64,000 nucleotides of DNA from Halomonas sp. McH1-25. GTDB taxonomy: Bacteria > Pseudomonadota > Gammaproteobacteria > Pseudomonadales > Halomonadaceae. The notes under the pieces were generated by a model that was not told where the DNA came from, made no database searches, and worked only from the letters and a program-made list of their open reading frames with translations. Every line of letters begins with the position of its first letter. Position 1 is the stretch's first letter. A program made the position numbers and the translations under genes. The stretch is taken from positions 124,001 to 188,000 of the forward strand of contig NZ_JAKRFI010000008.1 of assembly GCF_022348165.1 (NCBI RefSeq). The letters run 5' to 3'. Shown here one piece after another: positions 1-7,787 of the stretch.

Positions 1-571
1 GGGCCTCGGTGCTTTGCGCTCCACGCACACTGACGTCCAGAGTGCCGCTGAGCCCGATCCGCGAGATCAACTCCAGATTGACGTCTTCCCAGGAGCGGGT
101 CCGGTCGCCCTGAATGGCAACGACTTCCTGCCCTGTCGTCAGACCGGCCTGCGCTGCGGGCGAGCCCGGCGCCACATCGCCGATGACCGGCACTACCGTC
201 GACGTTCCGGCAACGAAAAGCAGCCAGTAGGCAATCAAAGCCAGCAGAAAATTGGCCAGCGGGCCGGCAATGACAATGGCAATGCGTGCCCACACGCTCT
301 TGCGATTGAACGCCCGATGCTGCTCTTCGGGGGCGACCGGGCCTTCTCGCTCGTCGAGCATCTTGACGTATCCGCCCAAGGGAATCGCCGCCACGGCGAA
401 TTCGGTACCGTGACGGTCGAAGCGCGACCACAACGGCTTGCCGAAGCCGACCGAGAAACGCAGCACCTTGACGCCGCAGCGCCGCGCAACCCAGAAGTGC
501 CCGAACTCATGAAACGTGATCAGCAGGCCAAGAACGACGATGACCGCTAAAATATTCTGTATCGCACCCAT
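1..571 (-). CDS. rseP: RseP, site-2 intramembrane zinc metalloprotease (5' part only)
   Basis: The gene is cut by the window edge; the first 190 residues are visible. RseP cleaves the anti-sigma factor RseA within the inner membrane, releasing sigma-E after envelope stress. The start is at 571. A first membrane helix carries the zinc-binding motif HEFGH (about residues 21-25), followed by the conserved GGYVKMLDE loop. A second hydrophobic stretch (about 105-125) follows, then the start of a PDZ domain with VAPGSPAAQAGL. It is the last visible gene of the rpsB-to-rseP run and starts 17 nt after ispC, so it is probably cotranscribed. A sigma-E-like promoter lies upstream of rpoH in this same window. 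Identification is secure; the C-terminal LDG motif lies outside the window. Confidence 0.95.
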   Translation of the reverse strand, partial: MGAIQNILAVIVVLGLLITFHEFGHFWVARRCGVKVLRFSVGFGKPLWSRFDRHGTEFAVAAIPLGGYVKMLDEREGPVAPEEQHRAFNRKSVWARIAIVIAGPLANFLLALIAYWLLFVAGTSTVVPVIGDVAPGSPAAQAGLTTGQEVVAIQGDRTRSWEDVNLELISRIGLSGTLDVSVRGAQSTEA

Positions 572-588
572 AGCGCTATCCTCCCGGC

Positions 589-1788
589 TTAGCGTGCCAG
601 ATGCCGCTCGGCAACGCGGCGGGCGCGTGCGTCCTCGGCAAGAATGACGTCCAGTTCATCGGCGGCCTTGACGTCGCAGGCGTCCAGTACGGACTCGATG
701 ATTCCGGGAATTCGGGTGAAACCCACCCTACCGGTGAGAAAAGCCTCCACCGCTACCTCATTGGCTGCATTCATCAGCGCCGGGGCCGTGCCTCCTGCCG
801 CCATTGCCTCGCGAGCCAGGCGCAGACAGGGAAATGCCGCCTCGTCGGGGGCCTCGAAATCGAGCCTGGCCACACTGAACAGGTCGAGGTGCTCGACACC
901 AGCGGCAATCCGCTCGGGCCAGGCCAGACCATAGGCAATCGGCGTGCGCATGTCGGGGTTACCCAGTTGAGCGATCACCGAACCGTCGCTGTAGGCTGCC
1001 ATCGAGTGGATCACGCTCTGTGGATGCACGACGACCTGAATCTGTTCGGGGCGCGCATCGAACAGCCAGCACGCCTCGATCAGCTCCAGCCCCTTGTTCA
1101 TCAAGGTTGCACTATCCACCGATATCTTGCGCCCCATTGCCCAGTTGGGATGGGCGCAGGCCTGTTCAGGCGTCACCGCAACCAGTCGCGTAGCGTCCCA
1201 GCCTCGAAAGGGTCCGCCGGAGGCGGTCAACAGCAGTTGGGTCACGCCGATTTCAGCGAGACGCCCACGATGTCCGGGGGGTAGACACTGGTAGATGGCA
1301 TTATGTTCAGAATCGATGGGCAACAATATCGCTTCATGGCGCGCCACCTCCTCCATGAACAGTGCCCCGGACATGACCAGCGCCTCCTTGTTGGCCAACA
1401 GCACGCGCTTGCCTGCACGCACCGCCGCCAATGTCGGCAGCAGGCCGGCGGCACCGACGATGGCCGCCATGACCACATCGACCTCGTTCGCCCCGGCAAC
1501 CTCCTGTAGTGCCATCTCGCCGGCTCGCACTTCGGTGGACACACCGGCACGGCCCAACTCGTCGCGCAGCCAGGCTGCATCGTGCTCATGCGCCAGCACG
1601 GCGACCGCCGGACGATGGACCAGGCACTGATCGCGCAGCGCTTCGCGACGGGTACAAGCCGTCAAGGCATGTATCCGGTAGCGCTCGGGATGCCGGGCCA
1701 GGACATCCAGGGTGCTGGCCCCGATCGAGCCGGTGGCTCCCAAGACCGTGACCGACTGACGGTCGTACGACGTGGCGATATCGAGCAT
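589..1788 (-). CDS. ispC: 1-deoxy-D-xylulose 5-phosphate reductoisomerase
   Basis: Second enzyme of the MEP pathway: NADPH-dependent conversion of DXP to 2-C-methyl-D-erythritol 4-phosphate. The protein has 399 residues, the usual family size. Visible are the Rossmann motif VLGATGSIG near the N-terminus, the metal/substrate motif IDSEHNAI, and the signature [18 protein letters not shown] that binds substrate phosphate. A longer reading frame opens upstream at 1824, but I chose the ATG at 1788. It follows a GAGGAA ribosome site and begins [20 protein letters not shown], 10 nt after the cdsA stop. It sits between cdsA and rseP, the classical gammaproteobacterial order, and supplies precursors for UppS encoded two genes upstream. 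Confidence 0.97.
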   Translation of the reverse strand: MLDIATSYDRQSVTVLGATGSIGASTLDVLARHPERYRIHALTACTRREALRDQCLVHRPAVAVLAHEHDAAWLRDELGRAGVSTEVRAGEMALQEVAGANEVDVVMAAIVGAAGLLPTLAAVRAGKRVLLANKEALVMSGALFMEEVARHEAILLPIDSEHNAIYQCLPPGHRGRLAEIGVTQLLLTASGGPFRGWDATRLVAVTPEQACAHPNWAMGRKISVDSATLMNKGLELIEACWLFDARPEQIQVVVHPQSVIHSMAAYSDGSVIAQLGNPDMRTPIAYGLAWPERIAAGVEHLDLFSVARLDFEAPDEAAFPCLRLAREAMAAGGTAPALMNAANEVAVEAFLTGRVGFTRIPGIIESVLDACDVKAADELDVILAEDARARRVAERHLAR

Positions 1789-1798
1789 CAAATGTTCC

Positions 1799-2596
1799 TC
1801 AGCCCCATAACCTGAACAGGGCAAACAGCGGAATGGCGGCTGTCAGGCTATCGATGCGATCGAGTATCCCGCCATGCCCGGGCAGCAGGCGGCCGGAATC
1901 CTTGATGCCGCGTAGACGCTTGAGCATGCTTTCCAGTAAATCGCCAAGTACCGACATCAGCGCCACGACCAATGTGGCAACGACAAGCCAAACGCCTTGC
2001 GCCATCCCCATTTCCAGCCACGAGGCGAACGCCAAGGCCAGCAACGCGGTCGCGGCCATGCCACCGTATACGCCCTCCCAGGACTTACCCGGGCTGACGC
2101 GCGGGGCCAGCTTGCGACGCCCAAACCGACGGCCGGCGAAGTAGGCACCGATGTCGGCGACCCAGACCAGCAGCAGCACGTAAAGCAGCCATTCGGCACC
2201 GATGGCTCGCAACTGGTTGAAACCGATCCAGCAAGGCAACAGCACCCATACGCCCATCGCCATACGCACCGCTGAAGCACGCCACTGCTCGCTCGTGTGC
2301 GGATAGCTGGCCACCCAGTAACCACTGACCAGCCAGCCGATCGCTCCCAGCCACAACGGCCAGACGGCCTCAACCGCCCCCACCAGCCAGGCCAGGAACA
2401 TCAACGCTGCCAAGCCGGCAACGTAGGCCAGGCGTTGTGCCGGACGCGCCAGGCCCGATAGGTTGGCCCACTCCCAGCCTCCCCATAGCACCACGGCTCC
2501 CGTAAACAGGGCGAAGCCACCTTCAACGAGGCCGAACAGCCCCACTAGCGCCAACGGCGCGAGCACCAACGCCGTCAATATGCGTTGCTTAAGCAC
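1799..2596 (-). CDS. cdsA: Phosphatidate cytidylyltransferase (CDP-diglyceride synthase)
   Basis: Makes CDP-diacylglycerol from phosphatidic acid and CTP at the inner membrane, the branch point for all bacterial phospholipids. The 265-residue protein is strongly hydrophobic, with about seven or eight membrane segments. Near the C-terminus is the CdsA signature, visible as [18 protein letters not shown] followed by DRIDS. The conserved SPGKSWEG cytoplasmic motif lies near residue 168. The start overlaps the end of uppS by 8 nt, indicating translational coupling. Gene order uppS-cdsA-ispC-rseP is standard in gammaproteobacteria. Confidence 0.97.
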   Translation of the reverse strand: MLKQRILTALVLAPLALVGLFGLVEGGFALFTGAVVLWGGWEWANLSGLARPAQRLAYVAGLAALMFLAWLVGAVEAVWPLWLGAIGWLVSGYWVASYPHTSEQWRASAVRMAMGVWVLLPCWIGFNQLRAIGAEWLLYVLLLVWVADIGAYFAGRRFGRRKLAPRVSPGKSWEGVYGGMAATALLALAFASWLEMGMAQGVWLVVATLVVALMSVLGDLLESMLKRLRGIKDSGRLLPGHGGILDRIDSLTAAIPLFALFRLWG

Positions 2597-3332
2597 CCTG
2601 GGCCTCGATCTGTTCCTGGGTCATGCCGAAACGGCGCTGACGGCCGGCAAAGGCCTCGATGGCCTCGTCGAATGCCTCGGCATCGAAGTCCGGCCATAGC
2701 CGGGGCGAAAAGAAAAATTCGGAATAGGCCAGTTGCCAGAGCAGGAAGTTGGAAATGCGTTGTTCTCCACTAGTCCGGATACACAGGTCCACCGGCGGTG
2801 TACCGTTCGTGGCTATTTCCCGATCCAGCGCCGCCTCGTCGATGTCATCGGCCTGTAACTCGCCGTTTTCGACCCGAGCCGCCAAGCGCCGGGCCGCCAT
2901 GGCGATGTCCCATTGACCGCCATAGTTGGCGGCAACGATCAAGTGCAGCCCTCGATTGTCGCGAGTCAACGCCTCGGCGCGCTGAATGTGCTGCTGAATC
3001 GACTTGGAGAACGCATCCCGCTCGCCGATGATGGTGAGACGGATATCATGCTCATGCAACTTCTTGACCTCGCGCTTGAGCGCCATCAGAAACAGCTCCA
3101 TGAGCGCTCTGACCTCGCCGGCCGGGCGTTTCCAGTTCTCGCTGGAAAAGGCGAACAGCGTAAGGGTCTCGACGCCGCGCTCGACGGCGCGGCGAATGAC
3201 GGCACGGACAGACTCGACACCGGCGTGGTGACCGCGGATGCCGGACAGCCCATGCGACCGGGCCCAGCGGTTGTTACCGTCCATGATGATGGCCACGTGG
3301 CGCGGCACTTGGGAAGACTGCGGTGACGTCAT
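2589..3332 (-). CDS. uppS: Undecaprenyl diphosphate synthase (cis-prenyltransferase)
   Basis: Elongates farnesyl diphosphate with IPP to C55 undecaprenyl diphosphate, the lipid carrier for peptidoglycan and O-antigen. Conserved elements are HVAIIMDGNNRWA (catalytic Asp and diphosphate-binding loop) and RTSGEQRISNFLLWQLAYSE (IPP-binding Arg/Ser) near the C-terminus. The frame also opens at 3368, adding 12 residues. I prefer the ATG at 3332 (MTSPQSSQ), 247 residues, because the conserved core begins about 10 residues later and homologues rarely have the longer leader; the ribosome site is weak for both. The gene follows frr and overlaps cdsA by 8 nt. Confidence 0.95.
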   Translation of the reverse strand: MTSPQSSQVPRHVAIIMDGNNRWARSHGLSGIRGHHAGVESVRAVIRRAVERGVETLTLFAFSSENWKRPAGEVRALMELFLMALKREVKKLHEHDIRLTIIGERDAFSKSIQQHIQRAEALTRDNRGLHLIVAANYGGQWDIAMAARRLAARVENGELQADDIDEAALDREIATNGTPPVDLCIRTSGEQRISNFLLWQLAYSEFFFSPRLWPDFDAEAFDEAIEAFAGRQRRFGMTQEQIEAQGA

Positions 3333-3386
3333 GTTAACTCGCAAGGATGAGTCAATTCGGGCGGCCATGTGCCGCCCGTTTACAGC

Positions 3387-3944
3387 TCAGACCTGCATCA
3401 GGTCGCGCTCCTTGGACTCCAGCAGCTTGTCGATCTCGGCGACATACTTGTCGGTCAGCTTCTGGATATCGTCCTCGGCGCGGTGCTCGTCGTCTTCGGT
3501 GATTTCCTTTTCCTTGAGCAGCGCCTTGATGTCGCCATTGGCGTCACGACGCACGTTGCGTATCGCCACACGAGCGTTCTCGGCCTCGCCACGCGCCTGC
3601 TTGATGTAGTTGCGGCGCGTCTCTTCGGTCAGCGCCGGCATCGGCACACGTATCACGCTGCCCGCCGTCGACGGATTGAGCCCCAGGTCGGACGTCATGA
3701 TCGCCTTCTCGATCTTGGGCACCATGGGCTTTTCCCAAGGCACCACGGCCAGGGTGCGGGCGTCTTCGACGTTGACACTCGCCACCTGGTTGAGCGGCAT
3801 CTGAGCACCGTAGTAATCCACGGTCACCGCATCCAGAATGCTGGGATGGGCACGCCCGGTACGAATCTTGTGAAAGTTCGCCTGAAGCGACTCCAGGCTT
3901 TTCTTCATGCGCGTTTCGGCGTCTTTCTTGATGTCGTTGATCAC
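3387..3944 (-). CDS. frr: Ribosome recycling factor
   Basis: Splits post-termination ribosomes together with EF-G and IF3. The 185-residue protein has the full family length. It begins [20 protein letters not shown] and contains the hallmark [12 protein letters not shown] (residues about 27-38), the beta-domain segment [20 protein letters not shown], and the helical C-terminal coiled-coil arm with [21 protein letters not shown]. It starts 4 nt after pyrH, as in E. coli, so the two are cotranscribed and probably translationally coupled. Confidence 0.98.
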   Translation of the reverse strand: MINDIKKDAETRMKKSLESLQANFHKIRTGRAHPSILDAVTVDYYGAQMPLNQVASVNVEDARTLAVVPWEKPMVPKIEKAIMTSDLGLNPSTAGSVIRVPMPALTEETRRNYIKQARGEAENARVAIRNVRRDANGDIKALLKEKEITEDDEHRAEDDIQKLTDKYVAEIDKLLESKERDLMQV

Positions 3945-3948
3945 GATT

Positions 3949-4689
3949 TTACCCTCTGTCTATCAGCGTGCCTTCCTTTCCGCCCACGACCAGGTTGAGC
4001 AACGCGCCCGGCTTGGTCATGTCGAATACGCGTACCGGCATGTCATGGTCCCGTACCAGACAGATAGCGGTCAAATCCATTACGCCCAGCTTTTGGTCGA
4101 GTACCTCGTCATAACCCAGGCGATCGTACTTGACGGCTTCGGGAAACTTGACGGGATCCTTGTCGTAGACCCCATCCACCTTGGTGGCCTTGATGATCAC
4201 GTCGGCATCGATTTCGATGCCGCGCAGGCAGGCTGCCGAGTCGGTGGTGAAGAAGGGGTTACCGGTACCGGCCGAGAAGATTACCACGTCGCCGGAGGTC
4301 AGGTAGCGGATTGCCGTACGGCGATCGTAATGCTCGACTACCCCGCTCATCGGGATCGCCGACATGACCCGGGAACGGATGTTGGAGCGTTCCAGTGCAT
4401 CGCGCATCGCCAGGGCGTTCATGACGGTGGCCAGCATGCCCATGTGATCGCCGGTCACGCGCTCCATGCCGGCGGCATGCAGGGCGGCGCCACGAAACAG
4501 ATTGCCGCCACCGATGACGATACCCACCTGAACACCGATACCGACCATTTGGCCGATTTCCAGTGCCATGCGGTCCAGCACCTTGGGGTCGATACCGAAA
4601 TCTCCGTCTCCCATCAGCGCTTCACCCGAAAGCTTGAGCAGGATGCGCTTGTACTTCGACTTGGCACTACGGTCGGGATTGGCGGTCAT
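3949..4689 (-). CDS. pyrH: UMP kinase
   Basis: Phosphorylates UMP to UDP, the committed step to UTP and CTP; bacterial enzymes are hexamers of the amino-acid-kinase fold. The 246-residue sequence shows [14 protein letters not shown] at the N-terminus, the glycine-rich loop [13 protein letters not shown], and the uridylate-binding [21 protein letters not shown] segment (shown here in parts: [14 protein letters not shown] and ACLRGIE). The Asp-rich YDKDP motif follows. It lies between tsf and frr. A 12-bp inverted repeat in the 108-nt gap to tsf may reduce readthrough from the rpsB-tsf promoter. Confidence 0.98.
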   Translation of the reverse strand: MTANPDRSAKSKYKRILLKLSGEALMGDGDFGIDPKVLDRMALEIGQMVGIGVQVGIVIGGGNLFRGAALHAAGMERVTGDHMGMLATVMNALAMRDALERSNIRSRVMSAIPMSGVVEHYDRRTAIRYLTSGDVVIFSAGTGNPFFTTDSAACLRGIEIDADVIIKATKVDGVYDKDPVKFPEAVKYDRLGYDEVLDQKLGVMDLTAICLVRDHDMPVRVFDMTKPGALLNLVVGGKEGTLIDRG

Positions 4690-4747
4690 GCGTAATCTCC
4701 TGAGAGGGCGGCGGAATTGACGACGAGTGGCCGGCGGCCAGATACAC

Positions 4748-4775
4748 GATGGCGTGCGCTCTCGCGCACGCCATC
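4748..4775 (-). repeat. 12-bp inverted repeat between tsf and pyrH
   Basis: Arms GATGGCGTGCGC and GCGCACGCCATC enclose a 4-nt loop. It sits 22 nt after the tsf stop in the transcribed direction. There is no T-run, so it is a candidate RNA-stabilising or partial attenuator hairpin rather than a full intrinsic terminator. Confidence 0.6.
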
Positions 4776-4797
4776 TCGAAAGCCAGAAGCTAGGACC

Positions 4798-5667
4798 TCA
4801 GCTACGACGAGCCTGTTCCATCACTTCCTTGGCGAAATCGACTTCTTCCTTCTCGATGCCTTCGCCCACTTCGAAGCGGGTGAAGCTGACCACTTCACCG
4901 CCATTGGCCTTGACGTAGTCGGCCACGGAGGTGTTGGGGTCCTTGACGAAGGGTTGCTCGGTCAGACTGTTCTCGGCCAGGTACTTCTTGAGGCGACCCT
5001 GAACCATCTTCTCGGCGATCTCCGCCGGCTTGCCGGCCATGTCCGGCTGCGCCAGGATGATGCTCTTTTCCTTGTCGAGCTGCTCCTGCGGCATGTTCTC
5101 GGGGCGCGCCACGGCCGGATTGATCGCCGCCACGTGCATGGCGACGTCCTTGGCGACGTCGGCATTGGCGCCCTTGAGCAGGGTCAGCACGCCGATGCGG
5201 CCACCGTGGACGTATTCGCCGACCACGCCACCTTCCGGCGCATCGACGACAACGGCACGACGCACGGAGATGTTTTCACCGATCTTCTGGACCAGCTGCT
5301 GGCGGGTCTCTTCCATCTCGCCTTCCATGATGGTGGCGATGTCTTCGGACTTGGCCTCGAAGACCTTGGCCAGCACCTTGTCGGCGAACGCCTTGAAGTT
5401 ATCGTCGCGGGCCACGAAATCGGTCTCGGAGTTGATTTCGAGCATCACACCGTAGCTGCCGTCCTCGGCAACACGGGTCACGACGGCACCTTCGGCGGCG
5501 GTACGGCCTGCCTTCTTGGCGGCCTTGAGACCGGAATTCTTACGCAGGTCCTCAATGGCCTTTTCGATGTCGCCATCGGCTTCGGTGAGTGCTTTCTTGC
5601 ACTCCATCATGCCGAGCCCGGTGCGCTCGCGCAGTTCCTTGACCAAAGATGCGCTGATAGCTGCCAT
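4798..5667 (-). CDS. tsf: Elongation factor Ts
   Basis: Guanine-nucleotide exchange factor for EF-Tu. At 289 residues it is slightly longer than E. coli EF-Ts (283). The N-terminal module reads [20 protein letters not shown], with the conserved [19 protein letters not shown] next. The core contains the [10 protein letters not shown] motif that contacts EF-Tu, and the C-terminal dimerisation region ends VMEQARRS. It lies downstream of rpsB with a 168-nt gap carrying a strong palindrome, the standard rpsB-tsf arrangement in which attenuation lowers tsf expression relative to rpsB. Confidence 0.98.
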   Translation of the reverse strand: MAAISASLVKELRERTGLGMMECKKALTEADGDIEKAIEDLRKNSGLKAAKKAGRTAAEGAVVTRVAEDGSYGVMLEINSETDFVARDDNFKAFADKVLAKVFEAKSEDIATIMEGEMEETRQQLVQKIGENISVRRAVVVDAPEGGVVGEYVHGGRIGVLTLLKGANADVAKDVAMHVAAINPAVARPENMPQEQLDKEKSIILAQPDMAGKPAEIAEKMVQGRLKKYLAENSLTEQPFVKDPNTSVADYVKANGGEVVSFTRFEVGEGIEKEEVDFAKEVMEQARRS

Positions 5668-5745
5668 GATAGTTAACCTCTAGATATTTTCGACGTCGGA
5701 TATACGGAAAACGCTATCTTCCTGCGTGACTGCCACAGCGTGACA

Positions 5746-5765
5746 AAGGGGGCCTAGGCCCCCTT
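5746..5765 (-). terminator. Palindromic attenuator between rpsB and tsf
   Basis: A perfect 20-nt palindrome, AAGGGGGCCTAGGCCCCCTT, lies 71 nt after the rpsB stop in the transcribed direction and is followed by TTTG. A GC-rich stem with only a short T-tract fits a partial terminator that lets a fraction of transcripts continue into tsf. Confidence 0.65.
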
Positions 5766-5835
5766 CGCCCGCCTCCCGACCGTCACCTCCCCAGCTTGGG
5801 CGAAGAACATGACAGCCAGGATAGGCATGCCGGCA

Positions 5836-6567
5836 TCACTCGGCGACTTCGTCGCTCTCGGTGACTTCGACGAATTCCTCGGAGCGACCTTCCTTCGCCT
5901 TGGCGCAGGCATCGGCAATCGCAGTCACGTAGATCTGGATGGCCCGAATCGAGTCGTCGTTGCCGGGAATGACGTAATCGACGCCATCCGGATCGGAATT
6001 GGTATCGACCACGCCAATAACCGGAATACCCAGCTTGTTGGCTTCGTTGATGGCGATACGCTCATGGTCGACGTCGACCACGAACAGTGCATCGGGCAAG
6101 CCACCCATGTCCTTGATACCGCCGATGGAGCGCTCGAGTTTGTCCTGCTCGCGAGTGGCCATCAGAACTTCTTTCTTGGTCAGCTTCTCGAAGGTGCCAT
6201 CTTCACGCATGGTTTCGAGATCGCGCAGACGCTTGATGGACTGGCGAATGGTCTTGTAGTTGGTCAACATGCCGCCCAACCAGCGGTGGTTGACGAACGG
6301 CTGACCCGAGCGGCTGGCTTCTTCCTTGATGATCTTGCTGGCGGAACGCTTGGTGCCGACGAACAGGATCTTGTTGTTGGAAGTCGCCATCTTCTCGACC
6401 ACGGATACGGCGTCATTCAGCGCCGGCAGGGTGTGTTCGAGGTTGATGATGTGAATCTTGTTGCGAGCACCGAAGATGTACTTGCTCATCTTCGGGTTCC
6501 AGTACTTGGTCTGGTGGCCGAAGTGGGCGCCTGCCTTCAGCAGGTCACGCATGTTGACTTGTGCCAT
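5836..6567 (-). CDS. rpsB: 30S ribosomal protein S2
   Basis: Small-subunit protein S2, 243 residues. The start is the ATG at 6567, beginning [20 protein letters not shown], the typical S2 N-terminus. An in-frame extension of 29 residues upstream is not S2-like and was dropped. Conserved segments include [36 protein letters not shown], and the [13 protein letters not shown] motif. The C-terminus is acidic ([14 protein letters not shown]). In E. coli S2 represses its own rpsB-tsf mRNA through the 5' leader; the roughly 200-nt leader here is long enough for that, but I cannot identify the binding element by eye. Confidence 0.98.
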   Translation of the reverse strand: MAQVNMRDLLKAGAHFGHQTKYWNPKMSKYIFGARNKIHIINLEHTLPALNDAVSVVEKMATSNNKILFVGTKRSASKIIKEEASRSGQPFVNHRWLGGMLTNYKTIRQSIKRLRDLETMREDGTFEKLTKKEVLMATREQDKLERSIGGIKDMGGLPDALFVVDVDHERIAINEANKLGIPVIGVVDTNSDPDGVDYVIPGNDDSIRAIQIYVTAIADACAKAKEGRSEEFVEVTESDEVAE

Positions 6568-6876
6568 GGATGACTCCTGGTATATCGGGTTAGGCCTCCA
6601 TGCACCCCATGGATCCGACCACGACGAGTCCGTAGACGGTCTCGTTCGCGGCACCCGGGACCATGTGCCGGTGCATGTGTGTTTTCAAGGCATTATGCTT
6701 GCTTGCGCTTTCAGCGAATCGAGCATGGGCTGAACTCGGGAGGAGTCAGCGACGCGGATTGCAGGAAAGCGCGCGGCTTTATACCATATAACGATGCCAA
6801 GATGAAGTCGCCAACCCCGTTTTACACGGGCATCTCCCCGCTGGCGGCGCTTCCTCACACCTTGATACGAGACTTC
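6568..6876. promoter_or_regulatory. Divergent intergenic region between rpsB and map
   Basis: This 309-nt region separates the divergent rpsB and map starts. It holds the rpsB promoter (described separately), a predicted rpsB leader of about 200 nt and the map leader. I see no small gene in it. Map is preceded by no clear Shine-Dalgarno sequence (CTTGATACGAGACTTC before the ATG). Confidence 0.6.
6778..6806 (-). promoter_or_regulatory. Predicted sigma-70 promoter of rpsB-tsf
   Basis: On the minus strand an extended -10, TGGTATAAA (hexamer TATAAA at 6778-6783), is preceded by a 17-nt spacer and a weak -35 TTCATC (6801-6806). The same TGGTATAAAG string occurs at the rpmB promoter in this window. 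Confidence 0.65.
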
Positions 6877-7668
6877 ATGAACGTTCCCATCAAAACGCCC
6901 GAAGAGATCGCCAAAATGCGCGAAGCCGGTCGTCAGGCCGCCTCCGTGCTGGAAATGCTGACTCCCCATGTCCAGGCCGGCGTCTCCACTGGTGAACTCG
7001 ACCGCCTTTGCCACGAGTACATCGTCCACGAGCTGGGTTCGCAACCGGCGCCGCTCGACTATCACGGCTTTCCCAAGTCGATCTGCACCTCGCTCAATCA
7101 TGTGGTGTGCCATGGTATCCCCGACTTCGACAAGAAGCTGAAGAAAGGCGACATCATGAACATCGACATTACCGTGAAGACCTCCGACGGTTACCACGGC
7201 GATACCAGCATGATGTTCGTGATCGGCGAGACCATCCAGGGCATGCGCCTGTGTCGCGTCACCCAGGAGTGCCTGTACAAGAGTATCGCCCTGGTCCGTC
7301 CCGGCGTGCGCCTCTCCGAACTCGCCAGGGTCATCGAGCAGCATGCCGATGCCAACGGCTATTCGGTGGTGCGCGATTTCTGCGGCCATGGCATCGGCGC
7401 GGGGTTTCATGAAGACCCGCAGATCCTGCATTATGACGGTTATGCCCCCGAAGCCGACATCACGCTTGCTGCAGGCATGTGCTTCACCATCGAGCCGATG
7501 ATCAATGCCGGCGGCTATCGCACCAAGGTGCTGCGTGATGGCTGGACCGCCGTCACCCGCGACAAGAGCCTGTCCGCGCAATGGGAACACACGCTGCTGG
7601 TTACCGATAACGGTGTCGAGGTGTTGACGGCACGCGGCGACGAGGATTTCTCGTTTCTCGCCGCCTGA
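6877..7668 (+). CDS. map: Methionine aminopeptidase, type I
   Basis: Removes the N-terminal methionine from nascent proteins. The 263-residue protein starts at 6877 with MNVPIKTPEEIAKMREAGRQ, the family N-terminus; the 66 residues of open frame before it are not conserved. Metal ligands are visible in order: two Asp in DITVKTSDGYHGDTSMMF, His in GHGIGAGFHEDP, Glu in FTIEPMI and Glu in WEHTLLV. The catalytic His is in YHGFPKSICTSLNHVVCHG. The gene is divergent from rpsB, as in E. coli, and is followed by glnD, also as in E. coli. Confidence 0.98.
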   Translation: MNVPIKTPEEIAKMREAGRQAASVLEMLTPHVQAGVSTGELDRLCHEYIVHELGSQPAPLDYHGFPKSICTSLNHVVCHGIPDFDKKLKKGDIMNIDITVKTSDGYHGDTSMMFVIGETIQGMRLCRVTQECLYKSIALVRPGVRLSELARVIEQHADANGYSVVRDFCGHGIGAGFHEDPQILHYDGYAPEADITLAAGMCFTIEPMINAGGYRTKVLRDGWTAVTRDKSLSAQWEHTLLVTDNGVEVLTARGDEDFSFLAA

Positions 7669-7787
7669 CCGCCTTCCGGGACCGGCCGGCGCCTGTCCGG
7701 TCCCTCCCGACCCCATGAACCGTCTTCGCCGGATGGATCGGTACCGGCGTACCGATGCCTGAGTGCCTGCAGGGAGAAACACGCCGC

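Noticed and set aside
3333-3368. The first 12 residues of the longer uppS frame as a genuine N-terminal extension
   Set aside because: They are not needed for the conserved core and the ribosome site is not better; kept only as an alternative start.
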